Shown in pieces: positions 11,961 to 25,200 of a stretch of 64,000 bases of DNA (position 1 is its first letter; each line of letters starts with the position of its first letter). Location of the stretch: NCBI RefSeq assembly GCF_001949145.1, contig NW_019091552.1, positions 215,899-279,898 on the forward strand, read 5' to 3'. The stretch comes from Acanthaster planci (taxonomy: Eukaryota > Echinodermata > Asteroidea > Valvatida > Acanthasteridae). The notes under the pieces were generated by a model. It worked only from the letters and a program-made list of their open reading frames with translations, was not told where the DNA came from and did no database searches. The position numbers were made by a program, and so were the translations under genes.

Positions 11961-13194
11961 TTTAGGCTAAGCATTGGAATCCTGATTGGCTACTAGGATT
12001 TACTTGAACACAATTTATATTCGCAGATATTTTAAGCTGAAGCCGGTCTCGCGTGGAAGTTAACAGGGATTGCCAAACATTTAACTTGAAAATAAAATCT
12101 GTAAAATTGGTCCAAATTTTACTCCCTCAAGGGTTAATTTTGGTATTGAAAGACTTCGAAAGACTAAAACGCAGCGACAATTACGCCTAGGACCATTCCT
12201 TGATGCAAAATCCTCAGGCATAGGTTCCTAGAGATAATCGGCTGGTAAGCCACCTGTATAGATTAAGTGAGAGTTCAACTTTTAAAAGTAGTCTGGATTT
12301 TACAGGAAATTGTTATGAATAATACAAAACCAGTGGAATGGAATGGCACGCTTTTATTGAGTAATTATGTTCGTCGCATTTAAGCTACAGCAATGGCGGT
12401 AAAGCTGCAATCCTTCGATACAGTGCTCTGTGGTGTCATCCAAGTTCGTGTGAGCCTGACCTGTTTTGGTCTGTTATCAGGTTGAAAATGTTGAAATTTG
12501 CATACTATATCCGGTATGACCGACGTCTTCGGTATATCTCTGTTGGTAAGGCCCATATTAGATCGATATCCTGAGATTAAAAAAGAGACGTGGTCAACTC
12601 GGATAGCAACGCCCAATCATTTTATTTCGATCGTTTTCTGACCTATTGACCACACACTTTCCCTTTGAAAGCATGACATTGATAAAAGACACAAATGACG
12701 ATATTTGTGTCCTGATATTCACTATAAAAGACATGAATAAGCCAATGAAGACCCTGCCATAGCCTTAAGGATACAACGATTAGAGACATACCAAATCGTG
12801 AACAAGTCAATCTCATTTTGAGACAAACTCCCCCTCCAAAAAAGTGGCATGATTCTTTGCCCCAAGACTCCTAAAAACCAAGAAGGTAAAAGCCACGAGA
12901 TGTCAATGCAGGCAAAATCCCTCACAGAAATCGAAGCCAGAATGCAGTCTAAAATTAGAGAGGGAGATATCAAGATTTACTAGGGATAACTGGTGACTTC
13001 GCCATGACGTCATTCGGAAACAGTAACCAACATTGTAAGCAAGAAGTTCTGGCATTCCTAATTCGAGACATGGTCGCTGGAAGGCATTCCTAAGCACCCA
13101 GAATCCCCCCAAGGCTCATGGTGCAGTTGTTGACAAAAAAAACAAAACTGTACCTCTTGGGCCCCAAGCGCAGGCACCGGTTGAATCAGCTTAC

Positions 13195-13285
13195 CTTGCT
13201 GGTTTAGCCAGGATTTCCAAAGATCTTGAGATCTGGTCAGATGAAGTCTGCTCTTCGTGGCTCGTTCAACGACGCCTTTGGCGCT
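13195..13285 (-). CDS. Candidate exon with a WKxWL motif
   Basis: Strong donor CAAG|GTAAGCTG; acceptor TTGGCTTAG. In phase 0-in, 1-out it encodes 30 residues from SAKGVVERATKSR to DLWKSWLNQQ. A related peptide, HVWKAWLQRGGKL, lies 550 bp upstream on the same strand (about 13745-13824). The family is unknown, and it may be a repeat-protein relic rather than a host exon. Confidence 0.3.
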
Positions 13286-16200
13286 CTAAGCCAAAGCCTG
13301 TCTCACAGGTAATTCACTTCGGTCATTTCATGTTCCTGTTCATGATACCTGAGCATGATAATGCCCATTTTCATATCGCAACTCTTTGTTTTACCGCTTT
13401 TTGTATACAGGATTGCATTGTGCTCTGATACATTTAAATACGTCGATTTTTTTTCCCGCCAACAAGGACAGTAGAGCAATGAATCATGACTAGGTTGAAT
13501 AAATTGGATTAAACGTCCGCTGTAAACATCAATATCGTTGTCGTTGTTTGCAGTTGTTTTAAAATATAACCACCCCTTCAACTTAGCCTTGATGTGGATT
13601 TTTTACGGTAGCGCAAAACATTGGAACATTTTACAGTGGTCCTGAAAATTTTTGAGCAGAACCCACAGCTCCAAACTCACTGTTCGTCTTCCACTTATTC
13701 CTTTACAGCGCCCTTGATTGATTGTTGTAAAGTATTGACTTTCTACATTCCAATCAGCGAGTTTCCCGCCACGTTGTAACCAAGCCTTCCAGACGTGCTG
13801 TCGCTGATGTTTTGATGTTTCCACCTCGTCCGAGAAAAACAGTTTCCACAGCCTTGACTACGATACCGAAGTGATGACGTCCCAGTATATGGTGTTATTG
13901 GTTTGACAACCAGAGAGGAAAGCAGCCAGTTTTCTCACCACCCAACTCCACATAATCTGGGCATTGATTGCTCATAATCCCACTAGGCGACGTGTAACAC
14001 GACTCGTCTTCCCCTTTCAGTCTTTGCTCCGTGTCTCTTGCGTGGCATAAGTGCCAGTCCAGAGCTATAGACAAACTGTTGACACAATATTTCGTAGAGG
14101 AGAAAGAAATTTGATGTCTTCCTCATCCAATCCAATTTTGTAGGTAATCATTGGGATTTTCCCGCTCACAATCTCATTCGTCGTGCAGCATGTGCGCTGA
14201 AATTTACCGTATGTTCCACGGGCATGGGGATAGGAATAGAATTTTCTTTGCACTATCGACGACATGGCTGGGCAAAATGATATTTGAAAACATAAATTAC
14301 ACAGAAAGTTATACGTGGTTGTTGGATTAGTAGAACAAATATGGTAGGACTTGATGGTAATCATTAGTCATCAGCGGGAACTATCAGTGTGGATTTTTCT
14401 TCATGCAAACTATTAACAGATCTTGAAAGACTCAAGCTGTATAGTGGTTAAAATAATCAACCGTTTGAGAACTTCTACAGAGCTCTGGAAATGCCATCTG
14501 ACCTGTTGAAACCCTGATATATTTCAAGATGGAGATGTCTTTGACTCATTGTCGACGTTCTGAAATAATATATCAGGTGGTGAAGCCATAGGGAAAGGAA
14601 AACGTCTTTGTCAGACAGCATCCTAAAACACATGTATCTCCTACAAGTGATATATTATCTCAGAAGGCAGACTTCAGGCCTGGAAAAAAATACCGTTATC
14701 TAAATATCAAAATATGTCTCGTCCGGCAAACAGCTTTGCACTTGATTGATAAAGTTAACCAAGGATAGACCTTGTCAACAGACCTTTTTCACGAAGAAGA
14801 AATTTTGACAGTATTCTCTAAATCCATTGGAAAATCTGTAACACCATGATGAAATAGTGCCAGACTATTTCGTGGCTGGAGCGTATACATATGCAGCAAG
14901 GTATGAGACGGAGAGAACCCCCCTGCTTTGTGTTGGTCATTGTCTCGCAGGAATATGGGGAATTCCTTTCAGACATCTTGGGGGGGGATGTGTTAAGTAA
15001 CAATAGTCTGGAATGTGTATAGGTATTGGACATGGTGGGGGGTGACCCCTCGGTCTCATTTCTCGCTGGGTCTACTGGAGTGCGTTCATTAACCTTTTTA
15101 GATTTATTCATCACTTTAAAATCATTCTTTTGAAATATTGACAGATGTTGTAAGAATCTTATGTTATATAGGGTCTGTTCTTTTGACGTCACAGTTGTGT
15201 TTCCCTGCAAGTGGCTGCTTAAACTATGGTTGGCTTTTGGTGCAAAATAAAAAGAATAATAAACTAAGTGTAAAAAAAACTCCCTTGCAGCTATCAGAAC
15301 ACCAGATAATAAAACACGTCCTACTCCATACTAAATGAAATATAACCCTTTTAAAAATTAATGGGACACATTTCCATTTTGAACGAATTTGAGGTAACAT
15401 CGAAAACCAACCAAAAGATAATATTTCTGCAAATTTTGACCGGCCATATAAGTTGTAGGCAAAATAAGAGTGGTCGACTGGCTCTATTTTTGCTTTTTGG
15501 CAATGGTATATCAACGGGGGTGATGGGGGTGGGGTGGGGTAGGGTGGAGACAAGTTGCCACCCTGGAAACATGTTTTATTGGAATGTTAAGCGCTTGCAT
15601 TTTAGGAATAGTACTACTACCTTTCTGGGAGGTGGGTAATGAGAGTTTTAAGAGGAAGAAATTTGGAGAGTCATTTGAGAAACTTTTTCATTTGCCCCCC
15701 CCCACACAAGACCTGGATACGCCACTACTTTCAAGTTCGCAAAGTCAATAGTTTACCTTGCTTTAAATTTAATATGGCCCACCCGTAAAGTCCATTGTTT
15801 GTAATGTTGTCTGCGACCGATTGTCAACAATTCGAGATTATCTGTTTGATTACTTGTGAGTTTTTGTTGTTAAGCTATGACCTAAACGGTAGCAACAACC
15901 TTCACAACTGGTTGTGCTGTCTGAACACAGCGAGGTTAAATAATAATATTATCGACCCGAAAACATTTGTTGACAAAATGTCCAAAATGACGGTCTGTGC
16001 CAATAATGCTGATAGACAGACCGGATGTAAGAAATGACTGAAGACAAACCCAGAAGAGAGTAATTCTAGACAAGAAAGCTGATTGCGGATTTCAAGACAT
16101 ATCTATACCGCATATACCTGTCATGCATCCATATACCGCCTGTGTTGGCTGCCATTATTTGCCGACCCTATCAAGTCTGTATGGGGACTGGACGCAACGT

Positions 16201-18018
16201 CAGCCGTTTCCGCAGCGGGAACAGCATAAATTGAAGGTCACCATCGAGACCAATGTTGGCGAGGAATCTCTCGAGGGCTGGTCGATGAGACTAGCGCACT
16301 CCATGCAGCGATTGATTGTGATCGTCCCTTGCATCTTGTCAAATGGAAGATGCGTAGTGACGGTTCGGGGAGAGATTGTGTTACGACTCACTGGGGCGGT
16401 ATGACTTTCAGCAAGTCCTGTCGGTGGGATATATATCACCCGAGTCCCATGTTTTTCCTTCCACAGTAGAAGGTGTAAAAATAGTACCTTGTCAATGCTG
16501 TCTGAGATTTATAGTCGCTATGAAAGTTATCGGAATGTACGATAAATTTAGAAAAGCTGGCATTTTTTTCTCAAATGGCAATACCCACCAAAAAATAATG
16601 ACACTGTCTTAGGTGAAGATTTATATTAGTTGAAACAAAAAAGATTTATTTTTTCACGCTAAAACATCGGGGGATTTGCAATGGAACATTTGTTAGCACA
16701 GAAAAGAAGTAAGGACGTATAAGGATTTTTCTTTTAAATAACATTAGGTTCAAGTCATGGTTGTTGCTACTTAACAATCATTAACATGTTATAACTCATA
16801 ACAATATGAATTAAGCTTATGAGAAATTTTAATCTAGAAGTAAACCAAGTCTTTACAGCTAATCCACACTATTTCGTCTACCTGTTTTCTTAGCACTACC
16901 ATTTGCCATGAATTTACTTACATTAAACTAATAATGCAAGTGTACCTTTTAAAAACCCTGTAATCCTTGATACAGTCAAAATGTACGTGGATTGGAGCAG
17001 TGGATCATAGCAACAAATTATTTTGTACATAGTGCTCTCTTGTAGTTTTTCTCATGGATTTGTCACAGTCGTAATTCACTGCCGTCAAGAAGTTCACTGT
17101 TCAGCAGGAGGTTCGCCCCAAAGACCGTGGCTAGAAATGCGCTTGCGCTGAATGGTATTGTATAAGCGCTACATCGTCAAGTGCCTTTTGTCATCTCACA
17201 CAAGCAAAGCTTCCAGATTAAATGCCGCTGCCGCGTTTGCCAAGCATGACTTGAATGGCCAGCTAATTTCGGAGTTTTTGGATGGGCTCTGCGCGGGATG
17301 CTTATGGTATGGAGATCCGTATCATCATCATTGTGACAATGCCAAAGAACTGCTTTGATAATGAATTAAATTAAATGTGACATCTTCTCTGGGAAGATAT
17401 TTATAGTACATGACGTCACGTCACATGGAGCGTCTTCATTTGACAACCTTGCTCTGTAGAAACTGAGGTCTCAAAGTGAGCCTCATATAGGTGACTTTTA
17501 ATTGATATGACTGCAGCATTTTGTAGACAGTATAAGGTTCACTCAACTTTCAGAGTTTGCGTGAGATATTTCAATTGACAAACATGTACATCTTGAATCA
17601 CTCTTTTTTCCTTAGGAAGTTCTCGTGACGCGGCTACCACATGACTTAATAAAACAAAATGTTTCATGCTTGCAATAAATGCACGCTTTATATCATGGAT
17701 GACAGTCTTGTAGGTTTCGGGAGGATTCCAGGGTAATTTATCAGTGTGACCAGTCAATAATAAAAGACCATGACTTCCACTTAATTGTAATGGGTCATCT
17801 TGCTTTGTCAATGTCTTGAGTATTCTTGGTGCAATCACTAAGGTTCTTAATTGGTATCAAATAATAGTGATAAATATTTTCCTTCCCATTTTGCATTATC
17901 GACATCTTATTTTGGGAGACGAATTGTTGATTTTGTTACCAAACAAACCTTATGCAGTAAAGTCTCCAAACGTTTTACTGTATTGACCTAGCTGGGTGCA
18001 AACTCACCCACCTCTTAC

Positions 18019-18196
18019 AAATTTGCACCCAAGCCCACTTTTCCCAAGCGCTCTTGAGTTATACACGCATCTTTCGATTTTGAGTTGGACGCCGGATGCC
18101 TGTTCGATATTATACGATCCATCTGCACACCAAGGCAATAGCATCTTCACCGGTACACCCGCAGGTGATAGCATAGACGGGTTTCGGTGCCCAAGA
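18019..18196 (-). CDS. Candidate exon, unidentified
   Basis: The acceptor TTGCTCACAG and donor AATTT|GTAAGAG flank 178 nt. One frame (phase 2-in, 0-out) is fully open for 59 codons and contains PVKMLLPWCADGSYNIEQAS. Another frame (phase 1-in) stops after 17 codons and could end gene B. Neither can be confirmed. Confidence 0.2.
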
Positions 18197-21100
18197 CTGT
18201 GAGCAATGAGCAAAGAGTGTACATCTACACGTTTAAAGGTTTGCTCGCCCGTGAGACTAACAAGGTTACCTAAGCTGTGGCAGCATAAAAGTAATTTATT
18301 CCGCTAAAACTGCGCCGACCATCGGCCTTTCTGGTGCAGTCTTTTTTTTCAGTATGAGTACATGTGGTTATTTTACGTTGGTGGTTAAAATTTTGTGTGA
18401 ATGGGTACGTGTGTGTGGGTGCAGTTGTTTTGTTTAACGTTTAATTAATTGAAGACAAAAAACTCAGCTTTCATAAAGAATCAAGAAAACCATTTCCAAA
18501 AACGTTTGTTGTGTTTGTTTTCGCTTTGGCATTTGTTATTTTTTGGGGGGGGGCTTGGGCGAGGTTTGTAATTTTTAGCATGACCTAAGACGGGAATTGG
18601 AGGTTTTTAAGCCACAGTGAAGAATTAATTCCTTGTATCTTGGACAAAAATCACCCCAAAAAACTAGGCACACAAAAGGCTCCTTTATGGGCAGAGAGTT
18701 AACGTTACATAGAAATCTAATCTTAGCTTGATATGGTGCCAGTTGGTTCCTTATAAAAGGACAATGTGAAGGAAGAATCCTCACTCTGTAGGCTCTCCAC
18801 ACTAGCCAGGGAGTGAGCATTGTGAAAGCTTTAAATGACACTGAAAGTCAGGCATATGACAGGGCCCCCGGGCGATCTTGATATTCACTTGTGATACATT
18901 TTAGACACTCTGGGGACAATCCGTAAGAGATCAAGGTGTTTATTAAAGACGCAGTTTTTTCAAACTAATGTTGTTAATATGATACCATCGCAATGGACTT
19001 CAAGGACAGGCTTCAAATTTGTCGGATGATACAACTTTTGGAACATTTACTGCGCTTGCCATGTCGTGGCGAAAAGTCACGGAGAAAAATTATTAAAGTA
19101 GTTACCAACGACAAAGTGATGTTAAACATTAATATGTATTGTAAATAATACCCAAGCTACAATACAAACAATCAACATAACTTTTCCACTAACGTACAAG
19201 AAGTCAGACAGTCCATCATAATAGAAAATTATAAGTATTTCATTTACGGCTGCATTTGCGGCACGCTTATCACGGTGACACATTTGTTTATCCTGTGTTT
19301 TTTATAGAAGAGTTTCTTGATCGTTTCGTTTGAGACAAGTCCAAACCTCTTTGAGCATGGCTTTAAAAAGAAAGGGTGGTGAACTCTGCGATTCATGTTG
19401 TATCTTTGGCGGTGCTGGTTCATTTTCTTTTGTACGAGTTACAGGAGAGCCGACAACATTTTTTATTCAGGAGAGGCATTATTGTAAGACAAAATTGTAT
19501 TGTATTGACAAAGTTATAGTTCCCAAGAACGGGCCATTTCTTCTACAAAGATAATCTTCAATTTTATCGAAAACCAAAAACTCTTCATAGTCCAACATCG
19601 TGTGAATCGCAGATGAAAATATTTCCTTCCAGGTTTTGCAAGTTTACATTTTTATTTAATTCTAATCGTTTCTCAGTAAACATAACAAGAGTTTATCTTT
19701 CCAAATATTACAGAATTTTGATTTGGACTGCTTATTATGTAACATTGTTTATCTTGTTTGGCATCGGCTTGGAAGCATTACAAACATTTTGATGCAATAT
19801 TTGATGTTCAGTTCGTTTCAAAGTTGTCTCTTTGGCGACTGCTGACTGAAGTAAATCAGATTGGAAATCTTAACCTTGCAAGAGTATTTAATCTCGCTTC
19901 ATTTTTGAGGACATTGCAATTCTTCGACTCGCCTTTTAACTGAACAACAACTTGAGCACAGTTTCTTTTCCGCAAACTTGGACTTGTTATATTTTGAACA
20001 TAAGAGCTATCTTTACCATTTTAGTTCGGGGGAAACGCAAATCTCTCGGCGAGAATTATCATCAGTTTTGCAGCTGCTTGCTTCTCGTCAACCGTTGTCT
20101 CTGCAATCTCCAGAGTGAAAAAGGGTCGAAATCAAAAGGTGTCTTGATAAATTCTTCATCTGTAAGCAATATAAAAAGACAAGGGCCGTTTCAAAAGTTT
20201 AAAAACTGATCGCTCCAACATTCAACTTGCAAAATGATTCAAATTTGAAGCCCCTCGTCTCGATGAAGGTGGTTTTTAATTTTTTTTCCTAATATAGGGG
20301 CTTTTCCAGTGATTAGAAATGGCATATGCAGATCAAAATAGCTTAAACTTTTACATTGTCTGTAAAATGAAACAGAATCAAGTGCAATTTGGAATTGATT
20401 ACTCCAACTTGAAAAACAATTCAAGGTTTGAAGCTTCTTCCAAGTGCCCACTTTAAGAAATTCAAATCACCGGCACGAACTAAAGCTATACAAACTCTTA
20501 AACCTTCGAAGGGTTTACACCATCACCTGCTATTTTTTTTAATTGACAGGTCACATGACACATGGAAATGTCAACATCTTGGCGAATTCGGACTTTGATG
20601 ACCGGATATGTAGTAAAAGGTCACTCGGGGGTGCCAAAGTATAATTTTGTCATAAAAAGCCTGGATACACATCGAGTATCCCAAATAATGATTGGAACAG
20701 TATCACATGTTAGTGGTGATGTATTTACCACTATAGTAACAGCATCTGTTAGGAGAAACTCCGTAACAAAGACAATAGTGATTTTAAGTTTTAACTTTGT
20801 AACTTGTACTCTGTTACTTCATTCAAAAACTGATATGTTGTGATTAAATTTGGAATTAATTTATATATCTGTTTTGGGGACAATAACAGCAATAGAGGTT
20901 TAACGGCTACAGACAGAATGCCCTTTCTCTCATTATAACAACCAACCATCTGAATTAATAAAATCCTGCTCATGATACAAACAACGCGTCGGGCAATACA
21001 TCCACGAAGGTTCCATTTTTATATCAAAAGACTTCAGATGCCTTCGTCTTATATACGTCTAGCTCGCATTTGTTTAAATTACTCTATTTCTCTGTCTGGA

Positions 21101-23133
21101 TTGTACGCTTGAGTGAAAGTCAATTCGAAAAACCGACACTTAAACACGTAGATAATTGCCTCATACATCGTTATAACACCTAAGAAAGAGAAATGAGATA
21201 ATTCAAGGACGTCATTAAGACGCTGTCATTTGGTGTTCTTCAATAGAAGGAACGTGCGGAGTGAATTCGTCGGGATCATTTTACTTCCCGGTATCAAGCT
21301 TGGGAAAATGCTGAAAGCAAATACATGTGCCTCGTTTTTTTTTATTATAAAACGAAGCTTCAGATTCATCTATCACTTCAAAATACTGGGGTTTCTTTTC
21401 AAGTTACGTCTTTCTCGTTTCTTTACCTCTGCAACAGGCAGCCGCAGCCAGGCAGAAAACAGCTGTGCATTTAGGCTTTAGATGTAGAGATGCAAAATGA
21501 GGACTTTTGCTGAAAGAGTGACCCTACATTAATTTTCAACCGTAAGCTACTTTATTTTAACGTGATTACGACAGCACGTGATATTAATTCCTAAATAAAT
21601 CATTATATCCAGTAGCTACCTACGCTGCTGTCTAGTAGAATTAATGTTTGTGTCGCTTTATTAGTGCAGAATTTACCACATTTTTTCGAAGTATTGCATA
21701 TTTGAAGATGAAGTGAAAGAAGATGATTTTGGTTTAACACCAAGGGCAACATACTATGAATCCAAGAACTAATGTTTTGCTCGGAACAAAAAAGGTCAAA
21801 GGGTATAAAGTTCATATGATTTTAACCATCCTGTGGATCTTCTTACTCCTCGTCAAATCCTAGAGTCGCAGTGTGAAAACCTGCCAATCATTCTTTGTAG
21901 GAGTCTGACAAATGTTTTCACACTTCTAAGAGGATTTCCAGAAGACACTAGCTCATTTGGCATTTGCGTATGTACCCGTAGTTTGCGAAGCTGATATCGA
22001 ACAGATGCTGAAAAGCTTCTGTTATATTTTAATAAAACCATAAGCCTACGGTGTCCAAAAGCGCTTATCGCCATCAATGTTTAGTCACGGGAATGTTTAT
22101 ATTTCCAGTTACTGAGGATCTTAAGCAAAAGAAACTTAAAACGCAAGTTCTTATGAAAATACACCCAACCGGAGGTGTGTGTGTTGATTGGGATGCGTAC
22201 CGTGTCCAGGAAAGTGACCGCATCACCCGCTCGAACGGAGGCTAAAGAGACTTTAAAGATCGGCAAGAAAATATTAAGAATCAAGCAAAGCCTACCTGAA
22301 AATAAGTCTTTTGAAATGCTGCTGTGATTAGTTGAGATTTCCCGCTGCCAAAACAGGCAAGGAAGTCTAATTCCTGGCTTTATAAGGGAAACGTGGCTTC
22401 CCTTGTACTCTCCAGGGAAATTGTATGGTACGCTTGAGTGATTTTGTTCACGCAGAATTGATCACTCGCGCAGGAACGAGTGTTGCGCCTTCCGTGAGGA
22501 TATATATCGAAGCGCACTTTTAGCACGAGTGGACCCTTTCAAAACAGGGCGGTTGTTGCACTTTTGAAGCTTACTTGAAAGTGTAGTGAGACCCTGCAAT
22601 TGGGAGATGTACCTGTTTTTGTCCAACACACGTCAGAGCTATCAGTGTAAGAATTTAGCTTCTTCGTTTTTATTTGTGGGACATTTCAGGCTTTGGAATT
22701 TATCTGAAAGAACGCCACCGTATTATTGTATGGATAAAAGATGGGTTATAACAATGTTCTCTGTAACTTACTAATGTAGATTGGACAATATTTCACGTAA
22801 ATATTCCCTTGCACTTAATCAACGTTCGAATAGGGACGAAGTGTAAGCAACACCTCTCAGTTGTGATTTTAATGCGACACCCAGGATCAATCAGTGTCGA
22901 TAAATTCTTTATCTTAAGTCTAAGCGCCAACTTTCTTTATAGTAGCTAGCAGACGCGAAGTGCCGTTCTTCAACTATATATAAGTAGACCTTAATTGATA
23001 GATACGTGTATTGATTTGCCCTTACTGTATTAATCACAGTTGCCGCGTAGCATTACCTGTTCAGACGTTGCGTTTCGGCAAATCTTATCTTTTGCGACTT
23101 TAGATGGCTCTCCACTTTATATCCATATGTTTT

Positions 23134-23187
23134 CTAAGAATGAAAAATGATAACTAACTAACTAAGAATGAAAAATGATAACTAACG
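23134..23187. repeat. 28-bp direct repeat, two copies
   Basis: CTAAGAATGAAAAATGATAA then CTAAC is repeated perfectly at 23134 and 23162. Confidence 0.9.
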
Positions 23188-24899
23188 CTGACTTACGCTC
23201 CAAAACATGCCAATTGAGGTTAAAATCTCAGAATATCAGCCAATGGAAATAGGCAAAGTAATTATGTCAGTAGATTTTCAAACAGCTTCTTGTTTAATAC
23301 CCTTGCCCAATTTTGTGGATTGACAATTGGGTAAGCAAACAACCACTTAGGCTCTCAAGTTGAGTCGATTGTGAACCAAATTGTGGTAAAAAATCGAAAA
23401 TTGCGGATTCTTTTTACTTTACGTTTATACAATAGGTACACGCTATATGGCCTTTTGTTCTTTGTCTTTCATTAACCACGTTTTCCGACGCCTACGTTTG
23501 TTCCTATTGATATGCAGCCGTTGACATTTGTGCATGGCATCCCCTCCAAAAATAACCATTTCGTTTACCATCTTGCATTAGTTTGTACAAACGAACAAAA
23601 AAGTGACTACTTGTGTCTATTCATGAGTAAACCCAGGGCCATTTTAAGCCTAGCAATTATCTTTTAATTCCTCTCGATTATACCTAAATCAAGTACAGTA
23701 TTGTTTGCGCTCTGAGTGCCATCTGTTTGGATTGGTCCATACTTCAATGTGGGTAGAGGTGTGTTTACCATTAATGTACTGTGCTCTTTGCCACATCTGT
23801 TGACTGTTCATACACCCATTTTTTCCCAAGGTGAAGCACCTTTCCAACTAGTATTTGAGCAGGGAAGAACGGGAACACTGATATTACAAATTGACAACTT
23901 CAATTGTATTTCCTCAGGCTACTGTGACAGGGAAATGGGGCTGCGAAAAGACGTATGGTGACCATTTTTAACTAGCCTTTAATTAAAATCACACTGTACA
24001 ATGTAATTTTAAAATGCGGTTAAAGATCTACATTGTTTCAGAATTGTCTTCATGAATGCTTTGAAGTGATCGATTAAAATATGGACAGGATATGGTGTCA
24101 CAATCTACGGTACTCGATAGAAATATCCAGATCTACCCCGTTTTGCAGCATCATTATTTCTTTGCATTTCGAATAAGATGCTTCTACTTTTGATAAATGG
24201 AAACGTAAAAGGAAATGTCTGCTAATGGCTGGCGGCACACTCAGGGAATAAGGATTAGGCACACAGTTGGTAATGGGTTTGTGTGTTTGCAGAGCGAGTC
24301 GCTGGCAATTCTTTCATCAATGCCACGACGCAATCCAGTTCCATTCGTTCCAAGTAGAATCCATGGGAAAGATTCTGGATGGGGCCTTGAAGGGTTTAGC
24401 ATCAATGTTTTGGAAAGATTGGGAGCGAAATCAGAAGAAAGAAGAATTAGACACTGTCTGTAGCATTCAGGCGATTTAAGGGAGTGATTCCACACGTAAT
24501 TGGAATTCCGTTGTTGTACCCCCCCTCAATATTCCGCTTGCCATTTGGGTTTCACTATAACGACAACAGATCCATCTGATGGAAGATTAGGGTAAAAGGT
24601 TATCCTATTGTGACGTTTCTTGCGTTCCCGCAATTTAGAGTGCTTCTCAGATCTACAGTAGCACGTGGTTAGTAGCACTGGCACTAACCTATAGTTTGTC
24701 AGTGTGATACGAGAATTCGGAAGATAATGTTTCTCCCCATTATATTACTACTGGGTATGTTTAAAATTACTACTACGTATTGCCGCAAAAAGGCCATTTA
24801 TCCATTCACTAATTCTTAATTGACATTAATAACCCGAATTCTTATCATAAATATAAAAAGAGAAAAGCACCCGTTTTTTTCTGTGGAGGAACTGTTGAA

Positions 24900-25200
24900 G
24901 CTTAGTTCCCCGGTATCGGTAATTGATGTAGACGAAAGTGCACAAACATTTGGCTCGCTACCGGCTTCCGCACAACCCCGGTCTCAGGGCTTGATTTTAA
25001 TAATTGACACACGAAGGTGTATACAAGGGGGGACTTCTCGCGTAAACGGGAAAAGCTTGAAGCCAGATCTGTCTTCAGTCGACCAAATGGAGGGAGTCGG
25101 TTTGCATTTTCGGCGCCAACAGTGCTGGCCTCCGATGATGACCCACCGTGATGAACGAGGGGACTAGTGGGTGAGGCGCAAGGCAAGTCTTCACTAAGAG
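24900..25200 (-). other. G+C-rich block with a coding-like minus frame
   Basis: After an acceptor-like GTGTCTCTTAG, a 100-codon frame reads SEDLPCASPTSPLVHHGGSS and on to AENANRLPPFGRLKTDLASS. Its third positions are G/C-rich. No domain is recognised and no donor is evident. Confidence 0.2.
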
